From: Bacillus sp. CH30_1T
Lineage (GTDB): Bacteria; Bacillota; Bacilli; Bacillales; Bacillaceae_B
DNA: 64,000 bases
NCBI RefSeq assembly: GCF_008364765.1
Contig: NZ_VTUY01000004.1
Span: 1-64,000, forward strand
Reading direction: 5' to 3'
Under the pieces are notes generated by a model, which saw nothing but the letters and a program-made list of their open reading frames with translations, was not told the origin of the DNA and searched no databases. Below, in pieces: positions 8,071-18,218 of this stretch. Made by a program: the position numbers and the translations under genes. Positions within the stretch are counted from its first letter, which is position 1. Each line of letters starts with the position of its first letter.

Positions 8071-8157
8071 ATGATTGGAAATAATCTAAATATATTCCAC
8101 CATCAGCTGCGTGAATCTGCTATTCTTTAAGTAACAGACGGAGTTAAGGAGTATAGT

Positions 8158-9567
8158 ATGAAACGCATCCTATTTACATTTGGTCTACTTATGATTTTGA
8201 TTAGTTCCAGCATTCTTTTCTTTCAATGGATGGGATTCACAACAGAAAGTGCCGAAGAGTCTGGGGCTGCAAAGGTAAATCAATCTTATTCCATCACGCA
8301 TGAAGAAAACACATTTTTTGTGACACAAACCATTCATTTCCTATCAACAATCCCTAAACAAATAACCATTCAATGGCCAAGTGATGCAAGGGATTTTTCA
8401 TGTGTGAATGACAGAGGGGATAAGTGTTTAATGAAAGAAAATGGAGAATTCCAATTAAATAATCTCTATAAAGAACTTAAGGAGATCACGATTACTTATT
8501 CATTCGATCAGCCGACTAAAACAGAAGGTATGTTGGTGAAAGATTGGCACCCTGCATTATCTTCTGTCGAAACATTAAATACAGATATTCACATAACAGA
8601 AAAGAGTTTGAGGACTGGAAAATGGGTAGCAGGATATAAATCTGCCAGCCATAAGAAAAAGAGTTATATCGATTATTATTCTTTCATTGGTCGGGGTGAG
8701 CCTTCCGCATTATATTGGACTGGAGATCCGTTGATGGAGAAAGCTTCATCTACAGTGAGAATGTTATACGACAGGTCCGTCATAAAAGAGGCTGAGACAG
8801 TCCAACCAGGCTCCTTTGAAGGGTTTGTGACCGTTATCATCACGGACAAAATAGGGCGCTATGTATCTCCATATTTGATTGTGAGGAACACAGCTGAAAA
8901 GGAGTTGCTAAATGAATTGAAAGGGAGCTTACTGTATCAACAGTATTTTTCCACTGATGAAGATGCTTGGCTTAAAGAATTTATCGTTAGCATCCTTTTG
9001 AAAAAACAACCGAACACTTCAAAATCTGCATGGGCTTATAAAGAAGTAGTGGAAGGACTGAGTCCTTCCCAATTGGATACATTTAAACGGAGGATGGAAG
9101 AGGACAAGACCAAATCGGTTGATGCAACAAAATTAGATGTGATGTTAGGAAAAGTTACAGGTTTTGACTCTACATTTTTTACTGAAAGTGTAAAAGGAAA
9201 AGAGAATGTCCCTATGATTCTTAAAAGCAATAATCCTGTACTCATCAACAAAATAACACATAACCTGTCTTACATTTCGTATAAACAGAAAGAACTTATT
9301 CAATTTCCAAAAGCAGTTAAGGCTTTGGGGCTGGAAATTAAAGAGATAGAGCCAAACGTATTCTTTACATCGTTAAATGGAAATACATTCAGGTTTTATG
9401 TGAATGAAGATTATTTTATTTATAATGAAGAAAATTACGGCTTATTAACGAATCCCATCCAAACGGTTGGGGGTTCCATTTATATGGATGTTCAATGGTT
9501 CGAGAAATTGTTCAAGGTAGAAGTGATGAATAAGGAAGTTTCCAGTAGAGATAATGAAAGAAAGTAA
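8158..9567 (+). CDS. Secreted or membrane-anchored protein with a stalk-like C-terminal domain
   Basis: This 469-residue protein starts with a signal peptide or anchor (about residues 3-25). A beta-rich domain follows (about 40-230), containing a possible disulphide pair (Cys in SCVND and KCLMK near residues 82-91), then a helical region (about 240-360). The C-terminal 80 residues (FFTSLNGN...FRFYVNED...GSIYMDVQWFEKLF) look like the copper-amine-oxidase-N/stalk domain found on Bacillus surface proteins. That reading is an inference. Its role is unknown. It has a good ribosome site (AAGGAG) and is followed by a terminator. Confidence 0.75.
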   Translation: MKRILFTFGLLMILISSSILFFQWMGFTTESAEESGAAKVNQSYSITHEENTFFVTQTIHFLSTIPKQITIQWPSDARDFSCVNDRGDKCLMKENGEFQLNNLYKELKEITITYSFDQPTKTEGMLVKDWHPALSSVETLNTDIHITEKSLRTGKWVAGYKSASHKKKSYIDYYSFIGRGEPSALYWTGDPLMEKASSTVRMLYDRSVIKEAETVQPGSFEGFVTVIITDKIGRYVSPYLIVRNTAEKELLNELKGSLLYQQYFSTDEDAWLKEFIVSILLKKQPNTSKSAWAYKEVVEGLSPSQLDTFKRRMEEDKTKSVDATKLDVMLGKVTGFDSTFFTESVKGKENVPMILKSNNPVLINKITHNLSYISYKQKELIQFPKAVKALGLEIKEIEPNVFFTSLNGNTFRFYVNEDYFIYNEENYGLLTNPIQTVGGSIYMDVQWFEKLFKVEVMNKEVSSRDNERK

Positions 9568-9571
9568 AAAG

Positions 9572-9600
9572 CCCTGCAGAACTTTCTGCAGGGTCCTTCT
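9572..9600. terminator. Hairpin terminator after the stalk-like protein gene
   Basis: A perfect 9-bp stem (CCCTGCAGA with TCTGCAGGG) with a 4-base loop lies 4 bases after the stop. The T tract is moderate on the + strand and better on the minus strand. The rest of the gap up to rsmD (to 9830) shows no convincing gene. Confidence 0.7.
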
Positions 9601-9830
9601 ATATCCATTTCTGGAAAGAAGGCAAAGGGAGAGGAGAAACCGGAGGAAGAACTTATGGGGAATCGTAAGTCTTCTCCGCGGTTGGCAACAACATCAGTTA
9701 GGATGCTGTTACTTCCATTATCACCTATCAAAATGATTTTATACATGTTTTGGGACAATTTCAGTATGTAGCGATATCTGTCGAGATATGATAGGATAGT
9801 GAAGAAAAAATACATATATGGTGGATGATT

Positions 9831-10915
<1,085 letters not shown>

Positions 10916-10923
10916 ATAATACA

Positions 10924-11005
10924 GGGTTGATCCAAGTGTCAGACTTTACCATTCTCATGTTGTGAGAAGTATATTGTCGTAGGCAAAGTGATCAACCCAT
11001 TCTTT
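10924..11005. terminator. Large nested hairpin between coaD and ylbJ
   Basis: An outer 9-bp perfect stem (GGGTTGATC with GATCAACCC) encloses a second near-stem (ACTTTACC with GGCAAAGT) and an inner hairpin (TTCTCA with TGAGAA). A T-rich tail (TTCTTTATTTT) follows. It lies between convergent genes and probably terminates both. It is much longer than a usual terminator. Confidence 0.65.
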
Positions 11006-11009
11006 ATTT

Positions 11010-12224
11010 TTAAACTTGTCTTCTTGCATATAATACGATATAGAGAATCAAACTGAATATCGTGATCACTGGCCCTGCTGTCTTAAACCAATACAGCATT
11101 TCCGTCCAGAAGGCATCATTTTTCATGGCGAATACGGGTATGGCATTGGAGAGCTGCTCATCGGAAAATCTCTCGTATATCGGTTTCCAAATGATGATGG
11201 TCATGACGGAAGCGGCTATTCCATGAATAAATCGGGCATAGAAAAAGGGCTTGAATCGAATATCGGTTTCTGCTAATATGCTTGCAACTTGCGCTTGGAC
11301 ACTGAACCCACTGAACCCCAATATAAAACTTGTAATAATGGCTTGCTGAAGCAGAGTAGCTTCATTTACTCCACTTGTCAGCTTTGCGCCTAACGTGATT
11401 TCAAACAAGCCTGAAATAAAAGGAATGCTTAATTGCTCTGGTAATTGGAGCAGAATAAATAGAGTTGAAAAGCCTTCTGCAACAAAGGTCGTAATATGCA
11501 GATGATAAAGCATTTTATTAATGACCGAAAAAAGGATAATGAAACCACCGATCATCAGTAAGGTTTGAATGGAAGAGGTGACAGCATCTCCCAAGAGTTT
11601 CCCTATAGGGCGCTTATCTTGCAGTCTTGTGCGATGAAGAGCAGAAAAGGCTTCCCGAATGATAAAGCCTTTTTTCCCGGAAGACCGATTTCTCAATTCT
11701 TCCTTCTCTTTTCCACCATAGAATCTCATGACGACACCTACACAGATGTTTCCAATGTAATGAGCGGTAGCTAAAACAATTCCGAGGGTAGCGTTTTGAA
11801 AGAACCCAACCGACACAGCTCCAAATATGAATAAAGGATTGGAAGAATTCGTGAAAGAAACAAGGCGTTCCGCTTCTAATTTCGTGATCTGTTCTTCCTG
11901 TCTCAGACGGGCCGTCAGTTTGGCTCCCGATGGAAATCCTGATGCCATTCCCATTGCCCACACAAACCCGCCAACCCCGGGGACCCGGAATAATGGCCGC
12001 ATCAAGGGTTCCAGCATGACCCCGATAAATCTGACTACACCAAATCCAATCAACATTTCAGACACGATGAAAAATGGCAATAACGAGGGAAATACGATCT
12101 CCCACCACATATCTAATCCCCGTATGGAGGCCTCAAGAGATTCTCCCGGCATTATGATGAGAGATGCCGCAAATAAAGTCACGCTCATCGATAAAGCCAA
12201 GGTTTTGATTTTCGATTTGAACAA
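11010..12224 (-). CDS. ylbJ: Sporulation integral membrane protein YlbJ
   Basis: This 404-residue polytopic membrane protein has about eight to ten hydrophobic segments and belongs to the nucleoside-recognition (Gate) related YlbJ family. The block FPSGAKLTARLRQEE (about 94-110) and the N-terminal PGESLEAS...GLDMWWEIVFPSLLPFF match YlbJ. In B. subtilis the gene is sigma-E dependent and needed for normal, heat-resistant spores. The start is TTG, with AGAGGGGG upstream. It is divergent from ylbK. Confidence 0.92.
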   Translation of the reverse strand: MFKSKIKTLALSMSVTLFAASLIIMPGESLEASIRGLDMWWEIVFPSLLPFFIVSEMLIGFGVVRFIGVMLEPLMRPLFRVPGVGGFVWAMGMASGFPSGAKLTARLRQEEQITKLEAERLVSFTNSSNPLFIFGAVSVGFFQNATLGIVLATAHYIGNICVGVVMRFYGGKEKEELRNRSSGKKGFIIREAFSALHRTRLQDKRPIGKLLGDAVTSSIQTLLMIGGFIILFSVINKMLYHLHITTFVAEGFSTLFILLQLPEQLSIPFISGLFEITLGAKLTSGVNEATLLQQAIITSFILGFSGFSVQAQVASILAETDIRFKPFFYARFIHGIAASVMTIIIWKPIYERFSDEQLSNAIPVFAMKNDAFWTEMLYWFKTAGPVITIFSLILYIVLYARRQV

Positions 12225-12401
12225 CCGGACTTCCCCCTCTTATGAAATAAGTTCCTTCTATATCAATTCCTTGTGAATTGGGAAAAGAATGATAAAATGG
12301 GATTAATTCAACTTGTCCTCATATTATTCAATATACTCATACATAATTGAAATAGACCATATGATGAAATGTACCGATAACTCGGCAAAAGGGGGAAGGG
12401 C

Positions 12402-13181
12402 ATGGACAGACCCAAAATTGGATTAGCCCTCGGCTCGGGTGGGGCAAGAGGATTCGCACATTTAGGGGTGTTAAAGGCATTTGATGATGCAAAGATCCCT
12501 ATAGATATGATTGCAGGTAGCAGTATGGGGGCTCTTGTGGGCTGCTTTTATGGGGTAGGGCATAAGATGGAAGACCTTTACAAGCTTTCCACGACCTTCA
12601 GAAGAAAATATTATTTAGACTTTACCGTTCCGAAGATGGGCTTTATTTCGGGTAAAAGGATAAAAGAATTCATTCAGCTTTTTACACATAATAAAAATAT
12701 CGAAGATTTAAAAATTCCCATAAGTGTCGTTGCCACAGATATTACAAATGGTGAAAAAGTGGTGTTTACGACCGGTCCTATCTCAAGTGCGGTCCGGGCA
12801 AGTATTGCGATCCCGGGTATATTTGTACCTGAAAGAATAAACGGCCGCTTACTCGTGGACGGAGGAGTCATTGACCGAGTACCCGTTTCGGTTGTTAAAG
12901 AGATGGGTGCTGACATCGTCATCGGAGTCGATGTATCTCATGTGAAAAGGAATGCTGAAATCACAACGATTTATGACGTGATTATGCAAAGCATCGATAT
13001 CCTTCAATTAGAAATCGTCGCACACCGTGAATTTGCTTCTGACTTTATGATCAGACCCCATGTACAAATGTATAGCACCAGAGCCTTTAAGAATATTGAT
13101 GAAATCATCGATATGGGGGAGGAAGAGGCAAAGAAGGTTATTCCTTCTATTCAAAAAGCTTTAGATAATTGGAAGGAGTAA
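12402..13181 (+). CDS. ylbK: YlbK, patatin-like phospholipase/esterase
   Basis: This 259-residue protein is a full patatin domain. The oxyanion-hole motif GSGGARG (11-17), the nucleophile elbow GSSMG (Ser41) and the catalytic Asp in VDGGVIDRVP (about 152) are all present, so a Ser-Asp dyad hydrolase acting on lipids is expected (RssA/NTE type). The true substrate is unknown. GGGGGAAGG precedes the ATG. The ylbL start is 5 bases after the stop, so the two form an operon, as in B. subtilis. Confidence 0.92.
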   Translation: MDRPKIGLALGSGGARGFAHLGVLKAFDDAKIPIDMIAGSSMGALVGCFYGVGHKMEDLYKLSTTFRRKYYLDFTVPKMGFISGKRIKEFIQLFTHNKNIEDLKIPISVVATDITNGEKVVFTTGPISSAVRASIAIPGIFVPERINGRLLVDGGVIDRVPVSVVKEMGADIVIGVDVSHVKRNAEITTIYDVIMQSIDILQLEIVAHREFASDFMIRPHVQMYSTRAFKNIDEIIDMGEEEAKKVIPSIQKALDNWKE

Positions 13182-13186
13182 AGAGC

Positions 13187-14230
13187 ATGAAAACGAAAAC
13201 ATTAATCAGAACTTTAGTCATCATGACCATTATCATGGTTGCTACATCCTTTTATTATCTTCCCTTTTATGTAACGAAGCCAGGGGGAGCCCATGAACTG
13301 GATCCGATCGTAGAGGTGAAGAATGGCTATGAGGACGAAGGTGAATTAATGCTTACAACCGTCAGGATGGGAAGAGCAAATATCTATGCCTATCTTATGG
13401 CAAGCTTAAAAAAATACGAATATATCTTTCCGGTTGAGGAAATTAGAAGCCCTCATGAAAGTGACGAGGAGTATAATCTTCGTCAACTGCACCTTATGGC
13501 TGACTCTCAAAACCATGCCATTGAAGTGGCCTTTAAAAAAGAGGGTAAACCCTATGAATATACCTACAAAGGTATATATGTCTTGAATATTTACCCATCA
13601 ATGCCGGCAGAAGAAGTCTTAATGCCTGGTGATCGTATTACTGCCGTTGATGGGATTACATTTCAATCCTCAGAGGAATTCATTGAATATGTCAGTAAGA
13701 AAACAAGTGGGGATAAGGTGAAGATTACTTACGTTCGGGATAAGGAAGAAATGATGGAAACGATTTCCTTGGAATCTTTCCCTGATATGCCCGATAAAGT
13801 TGGTCTTGGAATTACGCTAAGTGACGATAAAGAAATCAAAACCGACCCACCGGTGGAACTGGATACTGAAGAGATTGGTGGCCCTTCCGCAGGATTGATG
13901 TTTAGCTTGGAGATTTATAATCAACTAACGAAGGATGACATTACGAAGGGTCATTCTATTGCGGGGACAGGGACGATTTCCGAAAATGGTGAAGTTGGAC
14001 GCATTGGCGGTATAGAGCAGAAGGTCATTGCTGCTGACAAAGCAGGTGCAGAATATTTCCTTGCTCCACATGAAAACGTTACAAAAGAAATGAAAGAAAA
14101 GTATCCTGAACTTGAATCGAACTATATTGCTGCCAAAAGAACTGCTGAAGACATTGGTACTGATATGAAGGTAATACCTGTGAAAACCTTTGATGAAGCA
14201 TTAGCATTTTTACAAACATTAGCAAAATAG
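13187..14230 (+). CDS. ddcP: DdcP (YlbL), PDZ-Lon type membrane protease
   Basis: This 347-residue protein has an N-terminal transmembrane anchor (about residues 8-28), a PDZ domain (about 110-195, with MPAEEVLMPGDRITAVDG) and a C-terminal Lon-type protease domain with the catalytic Ser in GGPSAGLMFSLE and Lys in KVIAADKAGAEYF. B. subtilis YlbL/DdcP degrades the SOS-induced division inhibitor YneA, allowing recovery after DNA damage. ATG 13187 is supported by GGAAGGAG, which overlaps the end of ylbK. The active site looks intact. Confidence 0.93.
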   Translation: MKTKTLIRTLVIMTIIMVATSFYYLPFYVTKPGGAHELDPIVEVKNGYEDEGELMLTTVRMGRANIYAYLMASLKKYEYIFPVEEIRSPHESDEEYNLRQLHLMADSQNHAIEVAFKKEGKPYEYTYKGIYVLNIYPSMPAEEVLMPGDRITAVDGITFQSSEEFIEYVSKKTSGDKVKITYVRDKEEMMETISLESFPDMPDKVGLGITLSDDKEIKTDPPVELDTEEIGGPSAGLMFSLEIYNQLTKDDITKGHSIAGTGTISENGEVGRIGGIEQKVIAADKAGAEYFLAPHENVTKEMKEKYPELESNYIAAKRTAEDIGTDMKVIPVKTFDEALAFLQTLAK

Positions 14231-14232
14231 TC

Positions 14233-14267
14233 AAAGAGGCTGTCCTAGGTCAGCCTCTTTCTATTTT
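14233..14267. terminator. Terminator between ddcP and tmcAL
   Basis: A perfect 10-bp stem (AAAGAGGCTG with CAGCCTCTTT) is followed by CTATTTTTAT, between two convergent genes. Confidence 0.9.
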
Positions 14268-15478
14268 TATACCATCATAGGCGGTTGGGACCATTCTTGA
14301 TGAAGCAATTTTTTTCGGGCTGCCGTATTTTTTAATCCTAATGAAAATATTTCAGCTGCTCTGACATCTAATTCTATCTCGCTTTGATTAGCACTTGAAA
14401 GTTTACTGATTAAAGGCAAGGGCATTTCTTTTTTCTTAGAATGGAGAAAATCCCTCCCTATGTTGTTCATTCCAAGCAGGCGGATATAGCTTGGAGAGAT
14501 GTGTCTGCAACGCATTTCTTCCTTGCGAGTATTCGTTAGAATATGAAGGAGCATTCGTTGAAGCCGTGTCCATGTATAGCGCTTTGTTTTAAGCTTCGTC
14601 ATGAATTCTTCAAAGGAAGTCGAGATTTTAACATACTCCATCATCCGATTTTCTATCCCTTCTTCTATTTCATATATAACCTTCAATTCCTCTTTGGACG
14701 AAGAAAGAAGCTTATACTGCAAAATCGTCCAATAATTTTCCCAGCGATGGAATCCCCCATACTCGAGTTGATACTGAGTTAACTGATCTACAGATGTCGA
14801 CGGGAGATAAGAATCTATCTTATGACCACCCTCGTTGCTGAATATATTTTTCCTTATGCTTGTTGCACTTGCAATTGAAGGAGAAGAGAAGTGTTGATCA
14901 TGGTACCCGGCAGCTTCCCTTGTAATGGTGTACGCTTTTAGTGACGAGTGAATCTGGTTTCTCGCTTCCATATAATGAAACCCAAGTATATTATTTGGCT
15001 TACTTAAATCGATAACGGAGTCTCCGTTCCCTAATGTTTGAAAGGCTTTAGCAAGAGCGGAAGGATAGCTCATGCCATCCCGGATAAAACCACTAATATA
15101 TGTGTTGTAACGCTCCCGATTTGCTTCAATGAATACGACCGTTTTCTCGAAAGTATCAATATCCCCATCCTCGCTTCCGAAACAAAAACTCTCACAGCCT
15201 ATGGAATCAAGGAGTGAAATGGCTCCCCTCGAAAAAATTTCAGCATGCTGAGTGGCAAAACAATAGGGAAGTTCAATCACGATGTCAACCCCTGCTTCTA
15301 AAGCCATTCTGGTTCGGGACCATTTAGAGACCAGCGCAGGCTCACCACGCTGCAGGAAATGCCCACTCATAACTGCAACCACTACATCAGCTCCAGATAC
15401 TATTCTCGTTTCCCTTAAATGATGTAAATGACCATTATGAAAGGGATTATACTCTACTACTACTCCTGTTGCTTTCAT
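14267..15478 (-). CDS. tmcAL: tRNA(Met) cytidine acetate ligase TmcAL
   Basis: This 403-residue enzyme makes N4-acetylcytidine at the wobble position of elongator tRNA(Met) from acetate and ATP. The N terminus has VVVEYNPFHNGHLHHL, with the HxGH-type nucleotidyl-transferase motif, and the SGHFLQRGEPA block follows. It equals B. subtilis ylbM. The ATG at 15478 follows GGAG; the frame opens at a GTG four codons earlier that overlaps this ribosome site. It is convergent with ddcP and divergent from ylbN. Confidence 0.93.
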   Translation of the reverse strand: MKATGVVVEYNPFHNGHLHHLRETRIVSGADVVVAVMSGHFLQRGEPALVSKWSRTRMALEAGVDIVIELPYCFATQHAEIFSRGAISLLDSIGCESFCFGSEDGDIDTFEKTVVFIEANRERYNTYISGFIRDGMSYPSALAKAFQTLGNGDSVIDLSKPNNILGFHYMEARNQIHSSLKAYTITREAAGYHDQHFSSPSIASATSIRKNIFSNEGGHKIDSYLPSTSVDQLTQYQLEYGGFHRWENYWTILQYKLLSSSKEELKVIYEIEEGIENRMMEYVKISTSFEEFMTKLKTKRYTWTRLQRMLLHILTNTRKEEMRCRHISPSYIRLLGMNNIGRDFLHSKKKEMPLPLISKLSSANQSEIELDVRAAEIFSLGLKNTAARKKLLHQEWSQPPMMV

Positions 15479-15661
15479 GAAATTCTCCACATCCTTTCTA
15501 AGTCAAAACTATCTGCTATATAGATTATTATATAAGGAAATGATATAGATTCTCTCCTTTTATGACATAACCATAACTAATATTATAAAATATTTGAAAG
15601 TCCTTATATTTAAACGTTATAATTACAACACTATGGTTGTAAAGAGTGTAAAGAAAAAATA

Positions 15662-15690
15662 TTGACAAACGGTATTATGAAAGCTATAAT
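15662..15690 (+). promoter_or_regulatory. Consensus sigma-A promoter for ylbN-rpmF
   Basis: TTGACA (15662-15667) and TATAAT (15685-15690) are separated by 17 bases, an exact consensus, 28 bases before the ylbN start. It is the strongest housekeeping promoter seen in this window, fitting a ribosomal protein operon. Confidence 0.93.
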
Positions 15691-15717
15691 TACCTTTGTT
15701 GCCTTGAGGTGATTACA

Positions 15718-16260
15718 TTGAAATGGTCAATAATACAATTACAAAAATTTAGAGACAAGGGACTTTCCATTGACGAAACGATTAATTTGGATGAATTGAA
15801 AGAAATCGATCCCCAAATTATAGAAGTCTCACCTATTCGAGTGTCCGGAAAGGCAGATATCGGTTCAAACCGCGTCACTTTCCATCTCCATATAGAAGGG
15901 AAGTTAGTATTACCTTGCTCAAGAACCCTTGTGGATGTTGATTTACCAGTTGACATTCAAACGATTGAAACGTATCTTCTAAATGAAGCTGATTATGATC
16001 AGTATGAGGAAGAGGAAGTACATCGTATTCAAGGTGATGTTATTGATTTAAAACCTGCTATTAGAGAATTACTATTACTTGAGATTCCGATGCAAGTAAT
16101 CAGTGATGAAGCGAGAGAACAAGATGAGATGCCTTCCGGTAAGAACTGGGAAGTACTAACGGAAGAACAAGCTTATCAAGTCGAGCAAGAGGAAGAGAAG
16201 AAAGTTGATCCCCGTCTCGCTGACTTAGCAAAACTTCTTGATCAAAACAAGAAATCTTAA
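15718..16260 (+). CDS. ylbN: YlbN, YceD/DUF177 family protein
   Basis: This 180-residue acidic protein belongs to the YceD family, whose members affect 23S rRNA accumulation and almost always precede rpmF. Typical features are the N-terminal KWSIIQLQKF, the conserved CSRTL block (about 64-68) and the acidic C-terminal half ending in DPRLADLAKLL. The TTG at 15718 is the likely start (GAGGTGA ends 5 bases upstream); the in-frame GTG at 15709 overlaps the ribosome site. It is co-transcribed with rpmF. Confidence 0.92.
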   Translation: MKWSIIQLQKFRDKGLSIDETINLDELKEIDPQIIEVSPIRVSGKADIGSNRVTFHLHIEGKLVLPCSRTLVDVDLPVDIQTIETYLLNEADYDQYEEEEVHRIQGDVIDLKPAIRELLLLEIPMQVISDEAREQDEMPSGKNWEVLTEEQAYQVEQEEEKKVDPRLADLAKLLDQNKKS

Positions 16261-16324
16261 AAGCGAAGTACCAGTTCGACTGGCTTCATAATGAGTATTA
16301 ATCTCTTTTAAGGAGGTGGGAAGA

Positions 16325-16498
16325 ATGGCAGTACCTTTTAGAAGAACATCTAAAACAGCAAAAAGACAACGTCGTACACACTTCAAACTACGTGTACCTG
16401 GTATGGTAGCATGCCCAAACTGTGGTGAAATGAAACTAGCACACCGTGTTTGTAAAGAGTGCGGAACGTATAAAGGTAAAGAAGTTGTAAACAAATAA
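16325..16498 (+). CDS. rpmF: 50S ribosomal protein L32
   Basis: This 57-residue protein has the L32 N terminus [10 protein letters not shown] and a zinc ribbon with four Cys (30, 33, 43, 46). It is therefore the zinc-binding form. AAGGAGGTGGG before the ATG is a very strong ribosome site. The GTG at 16316 falls within it and is not used. It is the second gene of the ylbN-rpmF operon. Confidence 0.98.
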   Translation: MAVPFRRTSKTAKRQRRTHFKLRVPGMVACPNCGEMKLAHRVCKECGTYKGKEVVNK

Positions 16499-16513
16499 TA
16501 TTGTTTACACCCG

Positions 16514-16555
16514 AAAAAAGCGTGAAAGAGGCCATGGCTCTTCACGCTTTTTTTA
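16514..16555 (+). terminator. Terminator of ylbN-rpmF
   Basis: A long stem (AAAAAGCGTGAA... with ...TTCACGCTTTTT, extended by an AGAG/CTCT pair) is followed by seven T. Confidence 0.93.
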
Positions 16556-16632
16556 TTGTCATTATTAAAGAAATATCTGTTCATCCCATACAGAAAACCA
16601 TACACTATAAGTAAGACAGGAGGGGTCTGAAA

Positions 16633-17391
16633 GTGGGAGAATACATAATACATATGAACAAAGAGGGAATACTCCAGTTTATCATCAACCGCCCGGAGAA
16701 ACGGAATGCAGTCAGTTATGAAATTATGGATGGGCTTGAAAAAGCTTTGAACGAGTGTATTAATAATAATCACGTGAAAGCGCTCCTAATAACGGGAAGC
16801 GGTGATCGTGCTTTTTGTTCCGGCGGGGATTTAACTCAATTTCATAACCTTAAGTCAGAGAGTGAAAGTTATGAAATGCTCAGTAAAATGGGGGGACTCA
16901 TTACGAGGCTTGCCTTTCTGCCAAAGCCCACGATCGCCTTTATAAATGGAACGGCAATTGGCGGCGGATGTGAAATCGCAACGGCATGTGACTTTAGAAT
17001 TGCTAAAAGAACTGCGAAAATGGGGTTCGTCCAAGGGAATCTTGCTATTACCACTGGTTGGGGAGGGGGAACCTTACTTCTTGAGAGGATTTCAGTGTCA
17101 AATGCGCTTTCACTCCTGATGACTGCGAGGGTAGGAGAAGCAGAATTCCTTCATGATATAGGGTTCGTAGATGAGTTAGTTGATGACATTGTGCCAATCC
17201 ATGAAATTCCCCTCATTAAAATGATCTCATTGAAATCAGAGGGGGTATTGAAGGCATATAAGAAGCAACTCCTTGAGAGATGGGATAAAAAAAGAGTAGA
17301 AGAGAATATCACGAAGGAAATAAGGCAATGTGCTAAGCTCTGGGCAAGTGATGAGCACCACGAAGCAGTGGACAAATTTTTCGAAAAATAG
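16633..17391 (+). CDS. Crotonase-superfamily protein, possibly an acyl-CoA decarboxylase
   Basis: This 252-residue protein has a crotonase fold with NRPEKRNAV near the N terminus and both oxyanion-hole blocks (FCSGGDL, and GTAIGGGCEIA at about 110). The two Glu residues that classical enoyl-CoA hydratases use are replaced: the first position reads FVQGNLA and the second falls in VSNALSLLM. The TTGWGGG segment and the Trp near the C terminus instead recall ECHDC1-type ethyl/methylmalonyl-CoA decarboxylases. That assignment is inference. The start is GTG with GGAGGGG 7 bases upstream. An acyl-CoA carboxylase operon lies 1.8 kb away. Confidence 0.8.
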   Translation: MGEYIIHMNKEGILQFIINRPEKRNAVSYEIMDGLEKALNECINNNHVKALLITGSGDRAFCSGGDLTQFHNLKSESESYEMLSKMGGLITRLAFLPKPTIAFINGTAIGGGCEIATACDFRIAKRTAKMGFVQGNLAITTGWGGGTLLLERISVSNALSLLMTARVGEAEFLHDIGFVDELVDDIVPIHEIPLIKMISLKSEGVLKAYKKQLLERWDKKRVEENITKEIRQCAKLWASDEHHEAVDKFFEK

Positions 17392-17403
17392 GCGAAACAT
17401 AAC

Positions 17404-17439
17404 AAAAAGGAACAGGTGATAACTTCCTGTTTCTTTTTG
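17404..17439 (+). terminator. Terminator of the crotonase gene
   Basis: A 13-bp stem with one G-T pair (AAAAAGGAACAGG with CCTGTTTCTTTTT) ends in a T run. Confidence 0.85.
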
Positions 17440-17526
17440 TGTGTTTAAAAAAATAGTGGTGCAGATTCTATCTTCTCTAGTAAGAGCATATGTATGGATA
17501 AACTGGATCTTACAGGGGGGATGGAA

Positions 17527-18150
17527 ATGTCTTCGAATAGACAGGATGCATGGAGTCAAGATGAAGATGTGTTGTTAGCTGAAGTGGTATTACGTCATAT
17601 ACGAGAGGGCGGTACCCAGCTTCAAGCATTTGAAGAGGTAGGAAGAAAACTATCAAGAACATCAGCAGCTTGTGGCTTTCGCTGGAACTCATTTGTTCGC
17701 AAACAATATAAATCTGGAATCGAACTGGCTAAAAAACAGAGAAAGCAGTCTAAGAAATATTCTCCAATTGTTAAGGTAAACGAGGAAAAGAAGGAAGTGC
17801 CGAAACAACAAGTTGAGAGTTCCCCGGAGCTTGAAGCTCCGGAAGTGTTTTCAATGGGAAGCATGATAAATTATCTTCAAAAAGCAGAGGAAGCCGTTCG
17901 AAATGGGGAAAAAGTAAAGAATGAAAATACTCAGCTGCATGGACAAATCTCTCTATTGAAAGAGAAGCTTCAAGATGTTGAAGAGGAGTTGAAAGAATAC
18001 GAAGCAAAATTTAATCTCCTCGAAGAAGATCATAAGTCATTATTAGCTATTTTTGAAAAAGCAAGGAAAATGGCTCTATTGCAAGGAAATGAAGACAAAG
18101 TGAAGTTTCAAATGGATAAAAACGGAAACCTTCAGCGGTTGAATAAATGA
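17527..18150 (+). CDS. ylbO: RsfA/GerR-family transcription factor (YlbO)
   Basis: This 207-residue protein has a Myb/SANT-like DNA-binding domain at the N terminus (about residues 5-60: [27 protein letters not shown]), a basic linker, and a coiled coil (about 120-185). This is the RsfA family; B. subtilis YlbO (GerR) is a sigma-E-dependent regulator of mother-cell genes. ATG 17527 is preferred, 7 bases after AGGGGGG; the ATG at 17521 is too close to that site. Its context between rpmF and ylbP matches B. subtilis. Confidence 0.88.
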   Translation: MSSNRQDAWSQDEDVLLAEVVLRHIREGGTQLQAFEEVGRKLSRTSAACGFRWNSFVRKQYKSGIELAKKQRKQSKKYSPIVKVNEEKKEVPKQQVESSPELEAPEVFSMGSMINYLQKAEEAVRNGEKVKNENTQLHGQISLLKEKLQDVEEELKEYEAKFNLLEEDHKSLLAIFEKARKMALLQGNEDKVKFQMDKNGNLQRLNK

Positions 18151-18159
18151 AGAGGAAAA

Positions 18160-18197
18160 AGGCTGACTAAAGAATATCTTTAGCCAGCCTATTTTAG
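18160..18197. terminator. Shared terminator of ylbO and ylbP
   Basis: A 14-bp stem with one mismatch (18160-18173 with 18177-18190) has ATTTTAGTT on the + side and TTTTTCC on the minus side. It can end ylbO, and also ylbP after transcription through the repeat array. Confidence 0.8.
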
Positions 18198-18218
18198 TTA
18201 CTTGTGATTAGGGTGTAG

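Noticed and set aside
9492..9815. 107-codon minus-strand ORF before rsmD
   Set aside because: It overlaps the end of the upstream gene antisense and its terminator, and no ribosome site is seen.
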